From DATNPH01 sp036703315 (GTDB lineage Bacteria; Cyanobacteriota; Cyanobacteriia; Cyanobacteriales; Coleofasciculaceae): a DNA stretch of 51,381 bases. The stretch is from the NCBI GenBank assembly GCA_036703315.1, contig DATNPH010000004.1:1-51381 (forward strand), read 5' to 3'. Under the pieces are notes generated by a model that was given only the letters and a program-made list of their open reading frames with translations, was not told the DNA's origin and made no database searches. Shown here piece by piece: positions 16,428 through 24,995 of the stretch; the stretch's first letter is position 1; each line of letters opens with the position of its first letter. A program made the position numbers and the translations under genes.

Positions 16428-18548
16428 TCAACAAATCCATCCTTCATCCTCCTTTGGCTTCCAGTGCCATAGCAAGGTTTCCAGCATCAAAGCAGATTTG
16501 CCAAAGGCAATCGTGTATGGTGGCGTTCTGCGATCATCCCCACTGTACTTGTCTGCCAAAGAGTAAGCTTGGAAGTGAATCGGCAAACCTAACTTGGCTC
16601 TGAGATATGCGCGATCGTGATCGGAAATAAAACACACCAACCCTCGACCCGATACAGCATCACTAATCCGATTAATTCCACTGCCGTGAGGTTGCCGAAT
16701 CTCTAAACCTTTAAGTACTTGTACCTTACCAGATTTAGCAATATCACTAATATCTTCTGGATAATAAAACCGCCAGTCTTCCCGTACTTCCCGGTAGCCA
16801 GTTAACTTTAAATAGCAAAGAGTCTTTTCAAAACGAGTAGTTGTTACTCCAGATCCCTCAGCTTTACGATTAAATTCACTTCTAGCCATCCACTCGAATA
16901 TAAAATTGCTGAGAATGCCAGGTACGTGATAAATTTTGAAGCGTTCGTTCTCCGGCTCATTCTGATTTGTAGCATCGTATATCGCACAATCTAGCTGACT
17001 ACTTCCCCGAAAACTCCGAGCCTCATCAACAACTTTTCCCTTCCCCTCACTCTGACAATGCCTAATCTGTCCGAATTTTTTCTTAACACTAGCCCCCAAT
17101 GCTTTTTGAATATCATTACCGAAACCGCTAGCCGCTTCAGGGTATTGTTGTTTAAGCTGCAATAATTCCGAATACACGCAAGCTGATTGAATTGCACCCC
17201 AGCGCTGAGGATACTGCTTAAACTCATGCACAAATGGATAGCGAGAACGAATGGCTTCTGTAAATGTCACTCGGTCATAACTTTCGCCATCATGTAGAGA
17301 AGGTGATTCCCCTTCAAACAACCGCTCAACAATAAACTTGGGAACGAGTGCATAAGCCTGATAAGCAGGGAAACCTTTATGCCTGCCAATTCTACCAAAG
17401 CGCTGAATAAAATTACCTGCATCTGCACCTTCAAAAACCAAGAAATTAATTTTGAAATCTACCCCTACATCAATCGTAGATGTCCCCAAAATTAGATCGG
17501 CTTCCCTAACTGACGCAGCTTTTTCTGTCTCACCCGTTAAGCCAGTATTCTCCATCACTTCAAACCCTAAAGGCTTAAAAATGCCGTTAAAATAGGGAAC
17601 CAGTCTCTTGACAGCAGCAATAGAGTTTAAGATGATTGCTCCTTTACTGCCTGGGTAATCTTGAAAAAATTTCAGAATCACAGACTCTGCATTTTCCAGC
17701 AACCAATCATAACTAGAAAGCAAGTTTGGCTCTAGCGTCTTGGGAAAATTCAAAGTAATAGGTTGACTAATCTGTCGCCAGTTATCTTCTGTAGGTGCAA
17801 AACGATAAGCGTTGTGTTTAACTGGATCGATAATTTTGTAATTGATTCCAGATTTTGCGAGAAAATCCTGTAATAACTCATCTGGCGTTGCTGACAGAAA
17901 CAAAAACTTCTTTCCTGGAACTGTATGTTTGATGAGTAGCAGGGCATTGAAAATGCTAGCAACTTGAGCTGATGAGAAAACATGAAACTCATCAAAGATA
18001 AACAAGTTATAGTTATCGTCAATTTTGCTGAATAGTTTATTGGCATTGTCTCCCTTAAGCTTATCCCCCTTCTTAAAGCGCTTGAGATAGCGAAAATCAT
18101 GAATGTAGTAAAAAATATCTGGGTTAGTTAGCAAAATCTCTGCTTGATTGGAGAAATTGACCAATCCCGACTGCTTTGAAGGTAGCTTCTTTGTACTTAC
18201 AAAGTCTTCCAGAATGGCGGCAGTGAGACGATAGATTTGTGGGTCTTTCTCTGGTTGAAACTTGTCTTTGTAGCCTTGCACCTGTTTTTGCTGATCTCTC
18301 GCCAGCTCGTTTGTCGGGTACGTCGCCAAAGTGGACGTGCCACTTGTCATAGCTAGAAGATAAGCTGCCAAACTTTTGCCATCACCTGTCAGCGCTTGAT
18401 TGAAAACGACATCGTAATGGCGCAGCGCCTCTAACGTTGCAGCTTGATGCCAGGAGAGCGACCAACCATCCGGTAGCTTAACGTCTTTTGGCGTCTCAGA
18501 TGCAGGACAAGAGTAAACAGGCTTGAGAGTAATTGTATAATCGGACAT
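16428..18548 (-). CDS. cas3: Cas3', type I-D helicase without HD domain
   Basis: Superfamily 2 helicase that unwinds target DNA for the I-D complex. From the ATG at 18548 (MSDYTITLKPVYS) it has 706 residues; an in-frame start at 18614 would add 22 poorly conserved residues and run through the putative operators. Motifs in order: TGDGKS Walker A (54-59), DEFH Walker B in LFIFDEFHVF, SATP (motif III), and QRFGRIGR (motif VI). There is no HD domain, as expected for type I-D, where Cas10d holds it. It is the first gene of the minus-strand cas operon, divergent from the WYL regulator. Confidence 0.93.
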   Translation of the reverse strand: MSDYTITLKPVYSCPASETPKDVKLPDGWSLSWHQAATLEALRHYDVVFNQALTGDGKSLAAYLLAMTSGTSTLATYPTNELARDQQKQVQGYKDKFQPEKDPQIYRLTAAILEDFVSTKKLPSKQSGLVNFSNQAEILLTNPDIFYYIHDFRYLKRFKKGDKLKGDNANKLFSKIDDNYNLFIFDEFHVFSSAQVASIFNALLLIKHTVPGKKFLFLSATPDELLQDFLAKSGINYKIIDPVKHNAYRFAPTEDNWRQISQPITLNFPKTLEPNLLSSYDWLLENAESVILKFFQDYPGSKGAIILNSIAAVKRLVPYFNGIFKPLGFEVMENTGLTGETEKAASVREADLILGTSTIDVGVDFKINFLVFEGADAGNFIQRFGRIGRHKGFPAYQAYALVPKFIVERLFEGESPSLHDGESYDRVTFTEAIRSRYPFVHEFKQYPQRWGAIQSACVYSELLQLKQQYPEAASGFGNDIQKALGASVKKKFGQIRHCQSEGKGKVVDEARSFRGSSQLDCAIYDATNQNEPENERFKIYHVPGILSNFIFEWMARSEFNRKAEGSGVTTTRFEKTLCYLKLTGYREVREDWRFYYPEDISDIAKSGKVQVLKGLEIRQPHGSGINRISDAVSGRGLVCFISDHDRAYLRAKLGLPIHFQAYSLADKYSGDDRRTPPYTIAFGKSALMLETLLWHWKPKEDEGWIC

Positions 18549-18648
18549 ATCCTTAAACAGTGTCCGTAACTTGTTGTTGTTTCTTATATTGGCACTCAAA
18601 ATAGAGATTAGCAAGAAGTGTAAGGATAGAAGTGTCCGTATAAATTGA
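18549..18648. promoter_or_regulatory. Divergent cas3' / WYL regulator control region with TGTCCG motifs
   Basis: The 100 bp between the two divergent starts contain the direct repeat AGTGTCCGTA at 18559-18568 and 18631-18640. A further copy of the core in inverse orientation, CGGACA, lies at 18542-18547 within the first codons of cas3', so CGGACA-N13-TGTCCG is an inverted pair. The 18631 copy runs straight into TATAAAT, a -10-like box only a few bases before the regulator's ATG. Binding there would block both the operon and the regulator. The binding protein is inferred to be the adjacent WYL protein. Confidence 0.6.
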
Positions 18649-19518
18649 ATGAGTCGAAAAGGTCAGTCCATCACCCTATCCATATCCGATCGCGACAAAG
18701 CCGAACTCGAAGCGATCGCCCATGAACTCGGCATGATGTGGGGCGATCGCCCCAACATCTCCAAGTTGGTAGAAGCGATCGCCCGTCGCCAACTTTTAGT
18801 CTTCCCTAATAACAACTGGTCAGAAACACGCATCAGAGCGCTAGAACGCTCTATTTATGCTTTGACCGATATTGGACAGATTGAACAAGCCAAAATTATT
18901 GCAGAGTTGCTTCTCGAACGCAGCGAACTATCACTGCCCTTACGAACAGAAATCGAGCGCTTTTTGCAAAATTTACCTCCAGCTTGGCGTTTAGAAATTG
19001 ACCGCTACATCCTGCGCCAACAACCGTTTCAGCTTACCTACCAAGATGCAGCTGATCGCTTATGGAACTTCACCGTTCGCCATGCCAAAATCACCCCTCA
19101 CGAAAAACGCCAGTACCTCGATTGTTGGTGCGAAGAAACAGAGGGAAACCAAGACATACCTGACTTGCGGCATAACTGGAGTTTGCGTTTAGACCGCATC
19201 CAAGAAGCAGCAGTGACACCTGTTGAAGGTCAGTGGCTCCCCAGCTTGGATTGGATCGAGGTGGAAATGCATTTATTGAGAGGCTTGGCGTTTGCCTATC
19301 GAGCAAAACCCGAAGATAGTGAGAATGACTGGCTTGCCGATCAGCCGCGAGTCCGGCGAGTTGTGAGAAAAGTATCGAATACCTTCTGGTTTTTCCGAGA
19401 AATTGCACCCTACTGGGAAGATTGTGAGATTGTGTCGCCAGAGAGTATCCGCGATCGCGTCAAGCAGAAGCTACGGCTTCAGTGCCAGCAGTACGGTCTA
19501 GAAATTCGAGATGAATAG
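18649..19518 (+). CDS. WYL-domain transcriptional regulator of the type I-D locus
   Basis: The 289-residue protein has an N-terminal ribbon-helix-helix-like DNA-binding segment (GQSITLSISDRDKAELEAIA, residues 5-24) and a C-terminal WYL domain of about 120-289, with the characteristic LTYQDAADRLWNFTVRHAK and, near the end, the arginine-rich PRVRRVVRKVSNTFWFFRE. WYL proteins of this architecture sit beside cyanobacterial I-D loci; Sll7009 of Synechocystis 6803 was described as a repressor of crRNA accumulation of its I-D array. The divergent arrangement and repeated motifs in the 100-bp gap support the same role. The start leaves almost no 5' leader. Confidence 0.88.
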   Translation: MSRKGQSITLSISDRDKAELEAIAHELGMMWGDRPNISKLVEAIARRQLLVFPNNNWSETRIRALERSIYALTDIGQIEQAKIIAELLLERSELSLPLRTEIERFLQNLPPAWRLEIDRYILRQQPFQLTYQDAADRLWNFTVRHAKITPHEKRQYLDCWCEETEGNQDIPDLRHNWSLRLDRIQEAAVTPVEGQWLPSLDWIEVEMHLLRGLAFAYRAKPEDSENDWLADQPRVRRVVRKVSNTFWFFREIAPYWEDCEIVSPESIRDRVKQKLRLQCQQYGLEIRDE

Positions 19519-19561
19519 CAAACGATTGAAACATGCTGCCTAGCAATACCTCTCAAGCTGT

Positions 19562-19981
19562 TCACGAGGCAAAGATAGCTTCATCTTGTCCGAACGCCTT
19601 AAATTCCAGAGCATTGCCGCTTGGATCGAGAAAGAACATAGTGGCTTGTTCGCCGACTTCACCTTGGAAGCGGATGTAGGGTTCGATGACGAAGTTGATC
19701 TTATGATCCTTTAGCTTTTCTGCCAGGAGTTGCCATTGTTCCATTTCCAAAATCACCCCCCAGTGTCGAACAGGAACTCGTTTGCCATCAACAGGATTAG
19801 TTGAGGTGTCTCCAATCTCGGTGGGGCAGAGGTGAGCCGTGAGCTGGTGTCCAAATAGATTAAAGTCAATCCATGTGTCAGAAGTTCTGCCGACTGTGCA
19901 GCCGAGAAGGGTTTCGTAAAAGTGACGGGTTACTGCCAAGTCAGTGACAGGAAACGCAAGATGAAAAGGTCTGATACTCAT
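19562..19981 (-). CDS. VOC-family (glyoxalase/dioxygenase-like) protein
   Basis: A 139-residue vicinal-oxygen-chelate protein with two beta-alpha-beta-beta-beta modules. The first begins PFHLAFPVTDLAVTRHFYE with the first metal ligand His7; HLCP supplies a second candidate His; the second module ends FFLDPSGNALEFKAF with the metal-binding Glu of ALEFK. Substrate cannot be told from sequence; similar cyanobacterial proteins are annotated as glyoxalase/bleomycin-resistance family. It is convergent with the WYL gene and is not part of the CRISPR operon. Confidence 0.88.
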   Translation of the reverse strand: MSIRPFHLAFPVTDLAVTRHFYETLLGCTVGRTSDTWIDFNLFGHQLTAHLCPTEIGDTSTNPVDGKRVPVRHWGVILEMEQWQLLAEKLKDHKINFVIEPYIRFQGEVGEQATMFFLDPSGNALEFKAFGQDEAIFAS

Positions 19982-20366
19982 AGTCTAGATGGGTGTAGCG
20001 TAGTAATTGATAGTGTTGGTCTATTAACGAGAGGTTTGACCCCTCCCCCTTCTCTACCAGGAAAGGCGGCTAGGGGGTTAAGTTTTCCGAATTCGCCAAC
20101 AATATCAGTTCCTGAGCGGCTGTCTTTATCTTTACTCTATCAATCAGCTCTCGATCGCTCAGTAGTAAAGGCGGGTAGTGCATTAAAGGAATGTTAAGCT
20201 AGCTAAAGTGAGAAACATCTGACGATTGATTGGTCTAGCCTCCCAGCTCCAGCAACCTAGTGAAATTAACTTCTCTAACCTCTCTACCTGTTGCAACGCT
20301 CCTGAATTTAGTCGAGCTTTTTAAGGCTTAACTTTATCGCTCTAATCTAGCCATCTGTAAATTCGC
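19982..20366. other. Intergenic region upstream of map
   Basis: The 385 bp hold no supported gene. A C/T-rich run near 20038-20070 (CCCCTCCCCCTTCTCTACC) resembles simple intergenic repeats seen elsewhere in cyanobacteria. Promoters for the VOC gene (leftward) and map (rightward) must lie here, but I could not place -35/-10 boxes with confidence. Confidence 0.5.
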
Positions 20367-21194
20367 ATGAACATTTTCAGTAATCTACTTTTCAAACCTG
20401 TTGCTCCCCCCCGTGCTAAGAAAAAACGCCGAGGCATCGAAATCAAGTCTGAGCGTGAAGTCGAAACGATGAGGCAGGCGGCTAAGATTGTCGCAACAGT
20501 ACTCAAAGAAATTTCTGAGCGGGTTGAACCGGGGATGACAACAGCTGATCTCGATGCTTATGCGGAACAGCGCATCCGCGAGATGGGGGCGACACCCAGC
20601 TTTAAGGGTTACCACGGCTTTCCTGGCTCTATCTGCTCTAGCATCAATAATGAAGTTGTGCATGGTATTCCCAGCCGCAAGAAGGTGATTCGTATTGGGG
20701 ATGTTCTGAAAGTAGATACAGGTGCCTACTACGATGGCTTTCACGGCGACTCCTGTATCACTCTTGCGATCGGTGAGGTGACGCCAGATGCGGCTAAATT
20801 AATCCGTGTAGCAGAAGAAGCTCTTTACAAAGGAATTGAACAAGTTAAAGCGGGAGCCTACTTGCTGGATCTAGCTGGTGCAATTGAAGATCATGTGAAA
20901 GCTAATAAGTTCAACGTTGTGGAAGACTTCACAGGGCATGGTGTTGGTCGAAATCTCCACGAAGAACCCTCTGTATTTAACTTCCGCACTCGCGAGTTAC
21001 CCAATGTTAAGCTTCGTGCTGGGATGACGTTAGCAATTGAGCCAATTTTAAATGCTGGCTCCAAGTTCACGCGCATCCTATCTGACCGTTGGACAGCAGT
21101 AACAGTAGACAATTCCTTATCCGCTCAGTTTGAGCATACTGTATTGGTGACCGATGAGGGTTACGAAATTTTAACGGATCGGACTCAAGTCTGA
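20367..21194 (+). CDS. map: Type I methionine aminopeptidase
   Basis: Removes the initiator methionine from nascent proteins. The 275-residue protein has a basic N-terminal extension of about 28 residues (PPRAKKKRRGIEIKS) before the pita-bread catalytic domain. Catalytic and metal-binding residues are in place: His99 in VVHGIP, Asp117 in VDTGA, Asp128 in HGDSC, His191 in GHGVG, Glu225 in AIEP and Glu256 in QFEHT. Cyanobacteria usually carry several map paralogues, so this may not be the only copy. It is monocistronic, followed by a 12-bp inverted repeat. Confidence 0.96.
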   Translation: MNIFSNLLFKPVAPPRAKKKRRGIEIKSEREVETMRQAAKIVATVLKEISERVEPGMTTADLDAYAEQRIREMGATPSFKGYHGFPGSICSSINNEVVHGIPSRKKVIRIGDVLKVDTGAYYDGFHGDSCITLAIGEVTPDAAKLIRVAEEALYKGIEQVKAGAYLLDLAGAIEDHVKANKFNVVEDFTGHGVGRNLHEEPSVFNFRTRELPNVKLRAGMTLAIEPILNAGSKFTRILSDRWTAVTVDNSLSAQFEHTVLVTDEGYEILTDRTQV

Positions 21195-21247
21195 AATTAA
21201 TATCCTTGCTTTTTTCGAAAGGCAATAGGAGCCAGGTGAAGGACTGG

Positions 21248-21283
21248 TAAATGAGTTGGAGTTTCAAGTCACCAACTCATTTA
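21248..21283 (+). terminator. Inverted repeat downstream of map
   Basis: TAAATGAGTTGG (21248-21259) pairs perfectly with CCAACTCATTTA (21272-21283) around a 12-nt loop, 53 nt after the map stop. The following sequence is A/T-rich but lacks an immediate run of T, so it is a candidate transcript end or stabilising hairpin, not a textbook intrinsic terminator. Confidence 0.5.
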
Positions 21284-21494
21284 TAGAGAGTAAGAAAAAC
21301 TTTTCTTTTTGAGAACTCCAAGCATAAAGTCAGAGAGGATGTTAACTTCTGAGTTCTTCTCAGAACGTGCTAACTTTTGTGCTTAGAAATAATTGTATTC
21401 TGGTAGTGATTCAAAGGCTCGACGCTATGGGGTTAGAGTATCTAAATTTGACTTTATTAAGGTTTCTCTGATTATCAGCACTATGGGTGCTAAA

Positions 21495-21586
21495 AGAAAA
21501 AACCTCCAACTTTGAAGGCTGGAGGTAAATTACAGGGTGCATCTACCATTTCTCTATTCCTTGAAATGTCATAATTATCCGGATAA
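21495..21586 (-). ncRNA. Small-RNA-like unit, copy 1 (divergent copy)
   Basis: On the minus strand: a perfect palindrome TTATCCGGATAA (21575-21586), then a conserved box TGGTAGATGCACCCTG, then a terminator hairpin ACCTCCAGCC/GTTGGAGGT followed by TTTTTT. Copies 2 and 3 share the layout. The stem bases differ between copies while pairing is kept, arguing that the hairpin is a functional terminator. No convincing reading frame is conserved. The transcript would be about 60-70 nt; family unknown. Confidence 0.5.
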
Positions 21587-21831
21587 CTGTCGAAGAAATT
21601 GTCAGCCAAGTACCTAGTACCGCTACGCGGAAGTCAAAAATCAAAACCCCTACCCTTCGGCAAACGGGGCGCATCTCCTGTGCCCTGCTCTTTGCTTCCT
21701 TGCCTGGAGATGAACTGGGGGCACCAGCAACCGGAAGGGGTTGGGGCACCCGACGCAGTCAAAAGTCAAAAAGCTTTATTTCTAGACTTTTGAGCCTGTT
21801 TCAGATGCTAGGCTCACTTGCGCCGTGATGT

Positions 21832-22350
21832 ACTAGGCACAAAGAAAACAGAAGTGCGATCGCCTTTTAGGGAGTGGCTACACACTACATCTACACATTT
21901 ATTGTTTTTAGAGTAGAAGTCACCTGACTGAACAGATTTGAGAAAAAGGAAAATTGGGGATAATCCACACGCCTTGAGTTGGGCTGGTGCTGTAATAAAA
22001 AACCCCCAACCTAAAAGGGCTGAGGGTTAAATAATCAGGGTGCATCTACCATTCCTTTATTCCTTGGAATGTCATCCTTATCCGGATAACTGTCGAAGAA
22101 ATTGGCAGCTAAATAACTAGGCACAAAGAAAACAGAAGTGCGATCGCCTTTTAGGGAGTGGCTACACACTACATCTACACATTTATTTTTTAGAGTAGAA
22201 GTCACTCGACTGAACAGATTTGAGAAAAAGGAAAAATTGGGGATAATCCACACGCCTTGAGTTGGGCTGGTGCTGTAATAAAAAACCCCCAACCTAAAAG
22301 GGCTGAGGGTTAAATAATCAGGGTGCATCTACCATTCCTTTATTCCTTGG
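21832..22350. repeat. 284-bp direct tandem duplication
   Basis: The sequence starting ACTAGGCACAAAGAAAACAG at 21832 recurs at 22116 with only a few substitutions and 1-2-nt indels, through the HIP1-containing GTGCGATCGCCTTTTAGGG block and the terminator hairpin up to about 22350. The unit includes one small-RNA-like segment, so it created copies 2 and 3. The duplication appears recent because the copies are almost identical. Confidence 0.9.
21996..22089 (-). ncRNA. Small-RNA-like unit, copy 2
   Basis: Same layout as copy 1 on the minus strand: TTATCCGGATAA at 22078-22089, the shared box TGGTAGATGCACCCTG, and a terminator hairpin beginning CCCTCAGCCC, closing AGGTTGGGGG and ending in TTTTTT (about 22030 down to 21996). 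It is part of the 284-bp tandem duplication and is nearly identical to copy 3. Confidence 0.55.
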
Positions 22351-22371
22351 ATATCTCAACCATCCGGATAG
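22280..22371 (-). ncRNA. Small-RNA-like unit, copy 3
   Basis: Nearly identical to copy 2 through the terminator and the TGGTAGATGCACCCTG box. Its upstream part has changed, and the palindrome is reduced to CATCCGGATAG (22361-22371). If the palindrome is a control site, this copy may be expressed differently. Confidence 0.5.
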
Positions 22372-22735
22372 ATTAGAGACAAAATCTGTAAGACTATCCA
22401 TTTTTCCTCTACCAATTTCCCAACTAGCGCCGCTCCCTTGGAAGTCAAAAGTCAAAGTTCTTCGAGCATAAGGTATTCAACCGCTTGTAAGCTGGCCACT
22501 TATTTTTGCCAGAGAGCACTAGTTACTTTACAGATATCACAGACATCCAGAAAATAGCGATCACCTATTTTCAACATTTGAGCAATACATTAGGGTAGCT
22601 CACAAAGAATTCCCCCAACCTCCTTGCAAAGGGAGCGTATTTCTGCTAACAACAGAGATTGCCTAGCGCTTGTAGAAGTTGTTTTAATTTACAGCTAAAG
22701 TCAGCGCCAACCATTTTCCCTATTGCAGGAAACTA
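22372..22735. other. Intergenic region upstream of the amidase
   Basis: About 360 bp without a gene. It contains a short GTCAAAAGTCAAAG-type repeat at 22445-22460 that also occurs around 21640 and 21765. The amidase promoter should lie here; I see no unambiguous boxes. Confidence 0.45.
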
Positions 22736-24142
22736 ATGAATCAGATTGACTTAGCCTTTGCACCAGCACTAGAACAGGCACAGCTAATTCGCCAACGAGA
22801 AGTTTCACCACTGGAGTTAGTAGAGCTTTATCTGGAGCGCATTCAGCAGTTAGATGCCCAACTAGGTAGTTATTTCACTGTGGCAGCCGAGCAGGCGCTG
22901 AGCCATGCACAAGCTAAGACCGAGCAACTGGCACAAATCAAAGACACCTCAGATCTGCCACCCTTTTTTGGCGTACCGATCGCGATCAAAGACCTCAACT
23001 CAGTTGAAGGCATACGCTGCACCTACGGAACACCAGTGCTGATGAATAAAATCGCCACCCACGACGATGGAGTGGTGATGCGAATAAAGCAGGCAGGGTT
23101 CATAATTCTCGGCAAAACCGCAACATCGGAACTGGGTTCTTTGCCTTACATTGACCAACCAGGGTTTCCTCCCGCGAGGAATCCCTGGAATCCGGATTAC
23201 ACCGCAGGAGGGTCAAGTGGCGGTGCAGCAGCGGCTGTGGCAGCAGGCTTAGCTCCTATTGCGCAAGGATCTGATGCGGGTGGTTCGATTCGGGGTCCGG
23301 CTTTCTGCTGTGGGCTGGTTGGCATCAAACCAACACGGGGTAGGATATCTTATGCACCCGTGGGTGATTATCAAAGCGGTATTTCCAGTAATGGTCCGAT
23401 CGCTCGGACTGTTGCCGATGCTGCCGCGCTACTGGATGTGATGTCTGGCTATATCACTGGTGACCCTTACTGGTTACCTGAACCGGAGAGGCTATTTCTA
23501 GAAGCCGCTAACGAACACTCAAGTCAGGTGCGGATTGCTTTTTCCACGTCACTTCCACCCATCGGCGATGCCGTATCTGTGTGTCAACAGAGTGTCTTAG
23601 AGACGGTGCAACGGCTGGAAGGAATGGGACACATTGTCGAATCGAGTTTTCCAGACTGCACAGGTTTAATTGAACCATTTGTAAAAGTTTGGCAAGCTGG
23701 TGTCGCTGCCTCTGGGATTCCTCTTAAGGCAATGAGTCCCATGAATCGCTGGATTGCCGAGCAATCGGGTTCAGCTGGGGAATATCTGCAAGCCGTTTCT
23801 CAAATGCAAATCATTGCGCGGCGGATTGTCGGGTTCTTTAACCACTTTGATGTTTTAGTGCTGCCAACTTATCTGCACCCAACGATCCGCATTGGAGACT
23901 GGGCTGAGTTGAGTCCTGAAGAGACGTTGCAAAAGATTATTGGTTGGATTGCCCCTTGTCCACCTTTTAATGCGGCTGGATTGCCGGCGATCGCAATTCC
24001 CACAGGGTTTGACTCTAATGGTTTACCTATTGGTATTCAGATTGTTGGTCGTCCAGCGGCTGAATCCACCCTTATTTCCCTAGCCGCACAGCTGGAAGCC
24101 GCGAATCCTTGGAGTCACCAGCGTCCAGCTATTGCTGTGTAG
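22736..24142 (+). CDS. Amidase-signature family hydrolase
   Basis: Serine amidase that hydrolyses an amide bond through a Ser-cisSer-Lys triad. The 468 residues show Lys85 in VPIAIKDLNS, the signature glycine-serine stretch TAGGSSGGAAAAVAAG with Ser160, and the nucleophile Ser184 in SDAGGSIRGPA, followed by GIKPTRGRIS. Length is typical. GatA of the tRNA amidotransferase is unlikely because no gatB or gatC is nearby and the C-terminal half resembles stand-alone amidases. Substrate unknown. It is convergent with, and overlaps by 14 nt, the HD-domain gene. Confidence 0.9.
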   Translation: MNQIDLAFAPALEQAQLIRQREVSPLELVELYLERIQQLDAQLGSYFTVAAEQALSHAQAKTEQLAQIKDTSDLPPFFGVPIAIKDLNSVEGIRCTYGTPVLMNKIATHDDGVVMRIKQAGFIILGKTATSELGSLPYIDQPGFPPARNPWNPDYTAGGSSGGAAAAVAAGLAPIAQGSDAGGSIRGPAFCCGLVGIKPTRGRISYAPVGDYQSGISSNGPIARTVADAAALLDVMSGYITGDPYWLPEPERLFLEAANEHSSQVRIAFSTSLPPIGDAVSVCQQSVLETVQRLEGMGHIVESSFPDCTGLIEPFVKVWQAGVAASGIPLKAMSPMNRWIAEQSGSAGEYLQAVSQMQIIARRIVGFFNHFDVLVLPTYLHPTIRIGDWAELSPEETLQKIIGWIAPCPPFNAAGLPAIAIPTGFDSNGLPIGIQIVGRPAAESTLISLAAQLEAANPWSHQRPAIAV

Positions 24143-24995
24143 ACAATGAACAATTAGCCATTAGCGATTCGTGTTCGACTCGAAACACATTGGCGTAAAG
24201 GTTAGCAATAATCTGCTTGCCAGTGAGCGTTACCTCTAAGTAGCGCAACGCGGGTTGGATGTACCCAGAGACAACATTCCAATAAAAAGTCGGGTAGTTC
24301 TTTCGTAAATCACCAGGAGTACGGTATCCCAAAGTCTTATTCACACCAGTTTCTTCAAACTCGTAGAACAAGGCAGGAATCTTTTGTAAGTAGTGTGGGT
24401 CAGAAAGCTGACCAATCAAATCTGCTGCTCTCACTAAACCGGGATAATTAACCGTGTCTGAATGTTCCTCACCCGCTGGCACAGGAAAACGGGTTAGCTC
24501 AATATTGCGCTTGATGGCTTCGGCATCAATCAGCCAGTGGTTGCCGAAGCGCTCTTCAATAAAGAGTTTAGCTCGGTCTACATGAAACAGCGTGAGGCTG
24601 GCGTCTGTTGCACCGTAAGGCAGGGATGCCATTATATCGTCTAGACCAGTAGCATAGAGTCTTTCATCGGCTCTATCTTGATGACAGACTCCCTTGACAT
24701 AGCCAATGTCATGACACAACCAAGAGATAATCAGGTTCAACCAATCTTCACAAGAGACGCCACCTTCGCGAATCTGCTTGCCTCGCAGCACTTCCTGTCC
24801 CACTAGGGTAACTAAGACAGTATGTTCGACGTTGTGATAAATAGCATCAGTGTTGGCAATATTTTCCAGTGCCATATTCCCTGCCCAACCCAAGATGTCT
24901 GCATAATCCGGCTTGAGACTACCGTAAGTCTGGCGGTAACTAGCTTGCAGACGTTTGACACAGGTATTAATCATCACCTCTGTAGGATTAAACAT
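24129..24995 (-). CDS. HD-domain metalloprotein (cyanobacterial Npun_R2479-like)
   Basis: A 288-residue HD-superfamily protein. Candidate metal ligands are His54 and His58 in YHNVEHT, His95-Asp96 in LCHDIGY and the Asp of RAADLIGQLSDP, which is the H...HD...D series of metal-dependent phosphohydrolases. The overall form matches a cyanobacterial family of HD proteins without a known substrate; nucleotide or cyclic-nucleotide phosphohydrolysis is possible but not shown. It is convergent with the amidase, overlapping its last 14 nt. Confidence 0.85.
   Translation of the reverse strand: MFNPTEVMINTCVKRLQASYRQTYGSLKPDYADILGWAGNMALENIANTDAIYHNVEHTVLVTLVGQEVLRGKQIREGGVSCEDWLNLIISWLCHDIGYVKGVCHQDRADERLYATGLDDIMASLPYGATDASLTLFHVDRAKLFIEERFGNHWLIDAEAIKRNIELTRFPVPAGEEHSDTVNYPGLVRAADLIGQLSDPHYLQKIPALFYEFEETGVNKTLGYRTPGDLRKNYPTFYWNVVSGYIQPALRYLEVTLTGKQIIANLYANVFRVEHESLMANCSLSTQQ

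Noticed and set aside
22035..22328. 97-codon minus-strand frame
   Set aside because: It runs straight through the terminator hairpin and duplicated non-coding unit; no family features.
22736..24142. Amidase considered as GatA of the Asp/Glu-tRNA amidotransferase
   Set aside because: No gatB or gatC nearby, and the sequence beyond the signature is more like general amidases.
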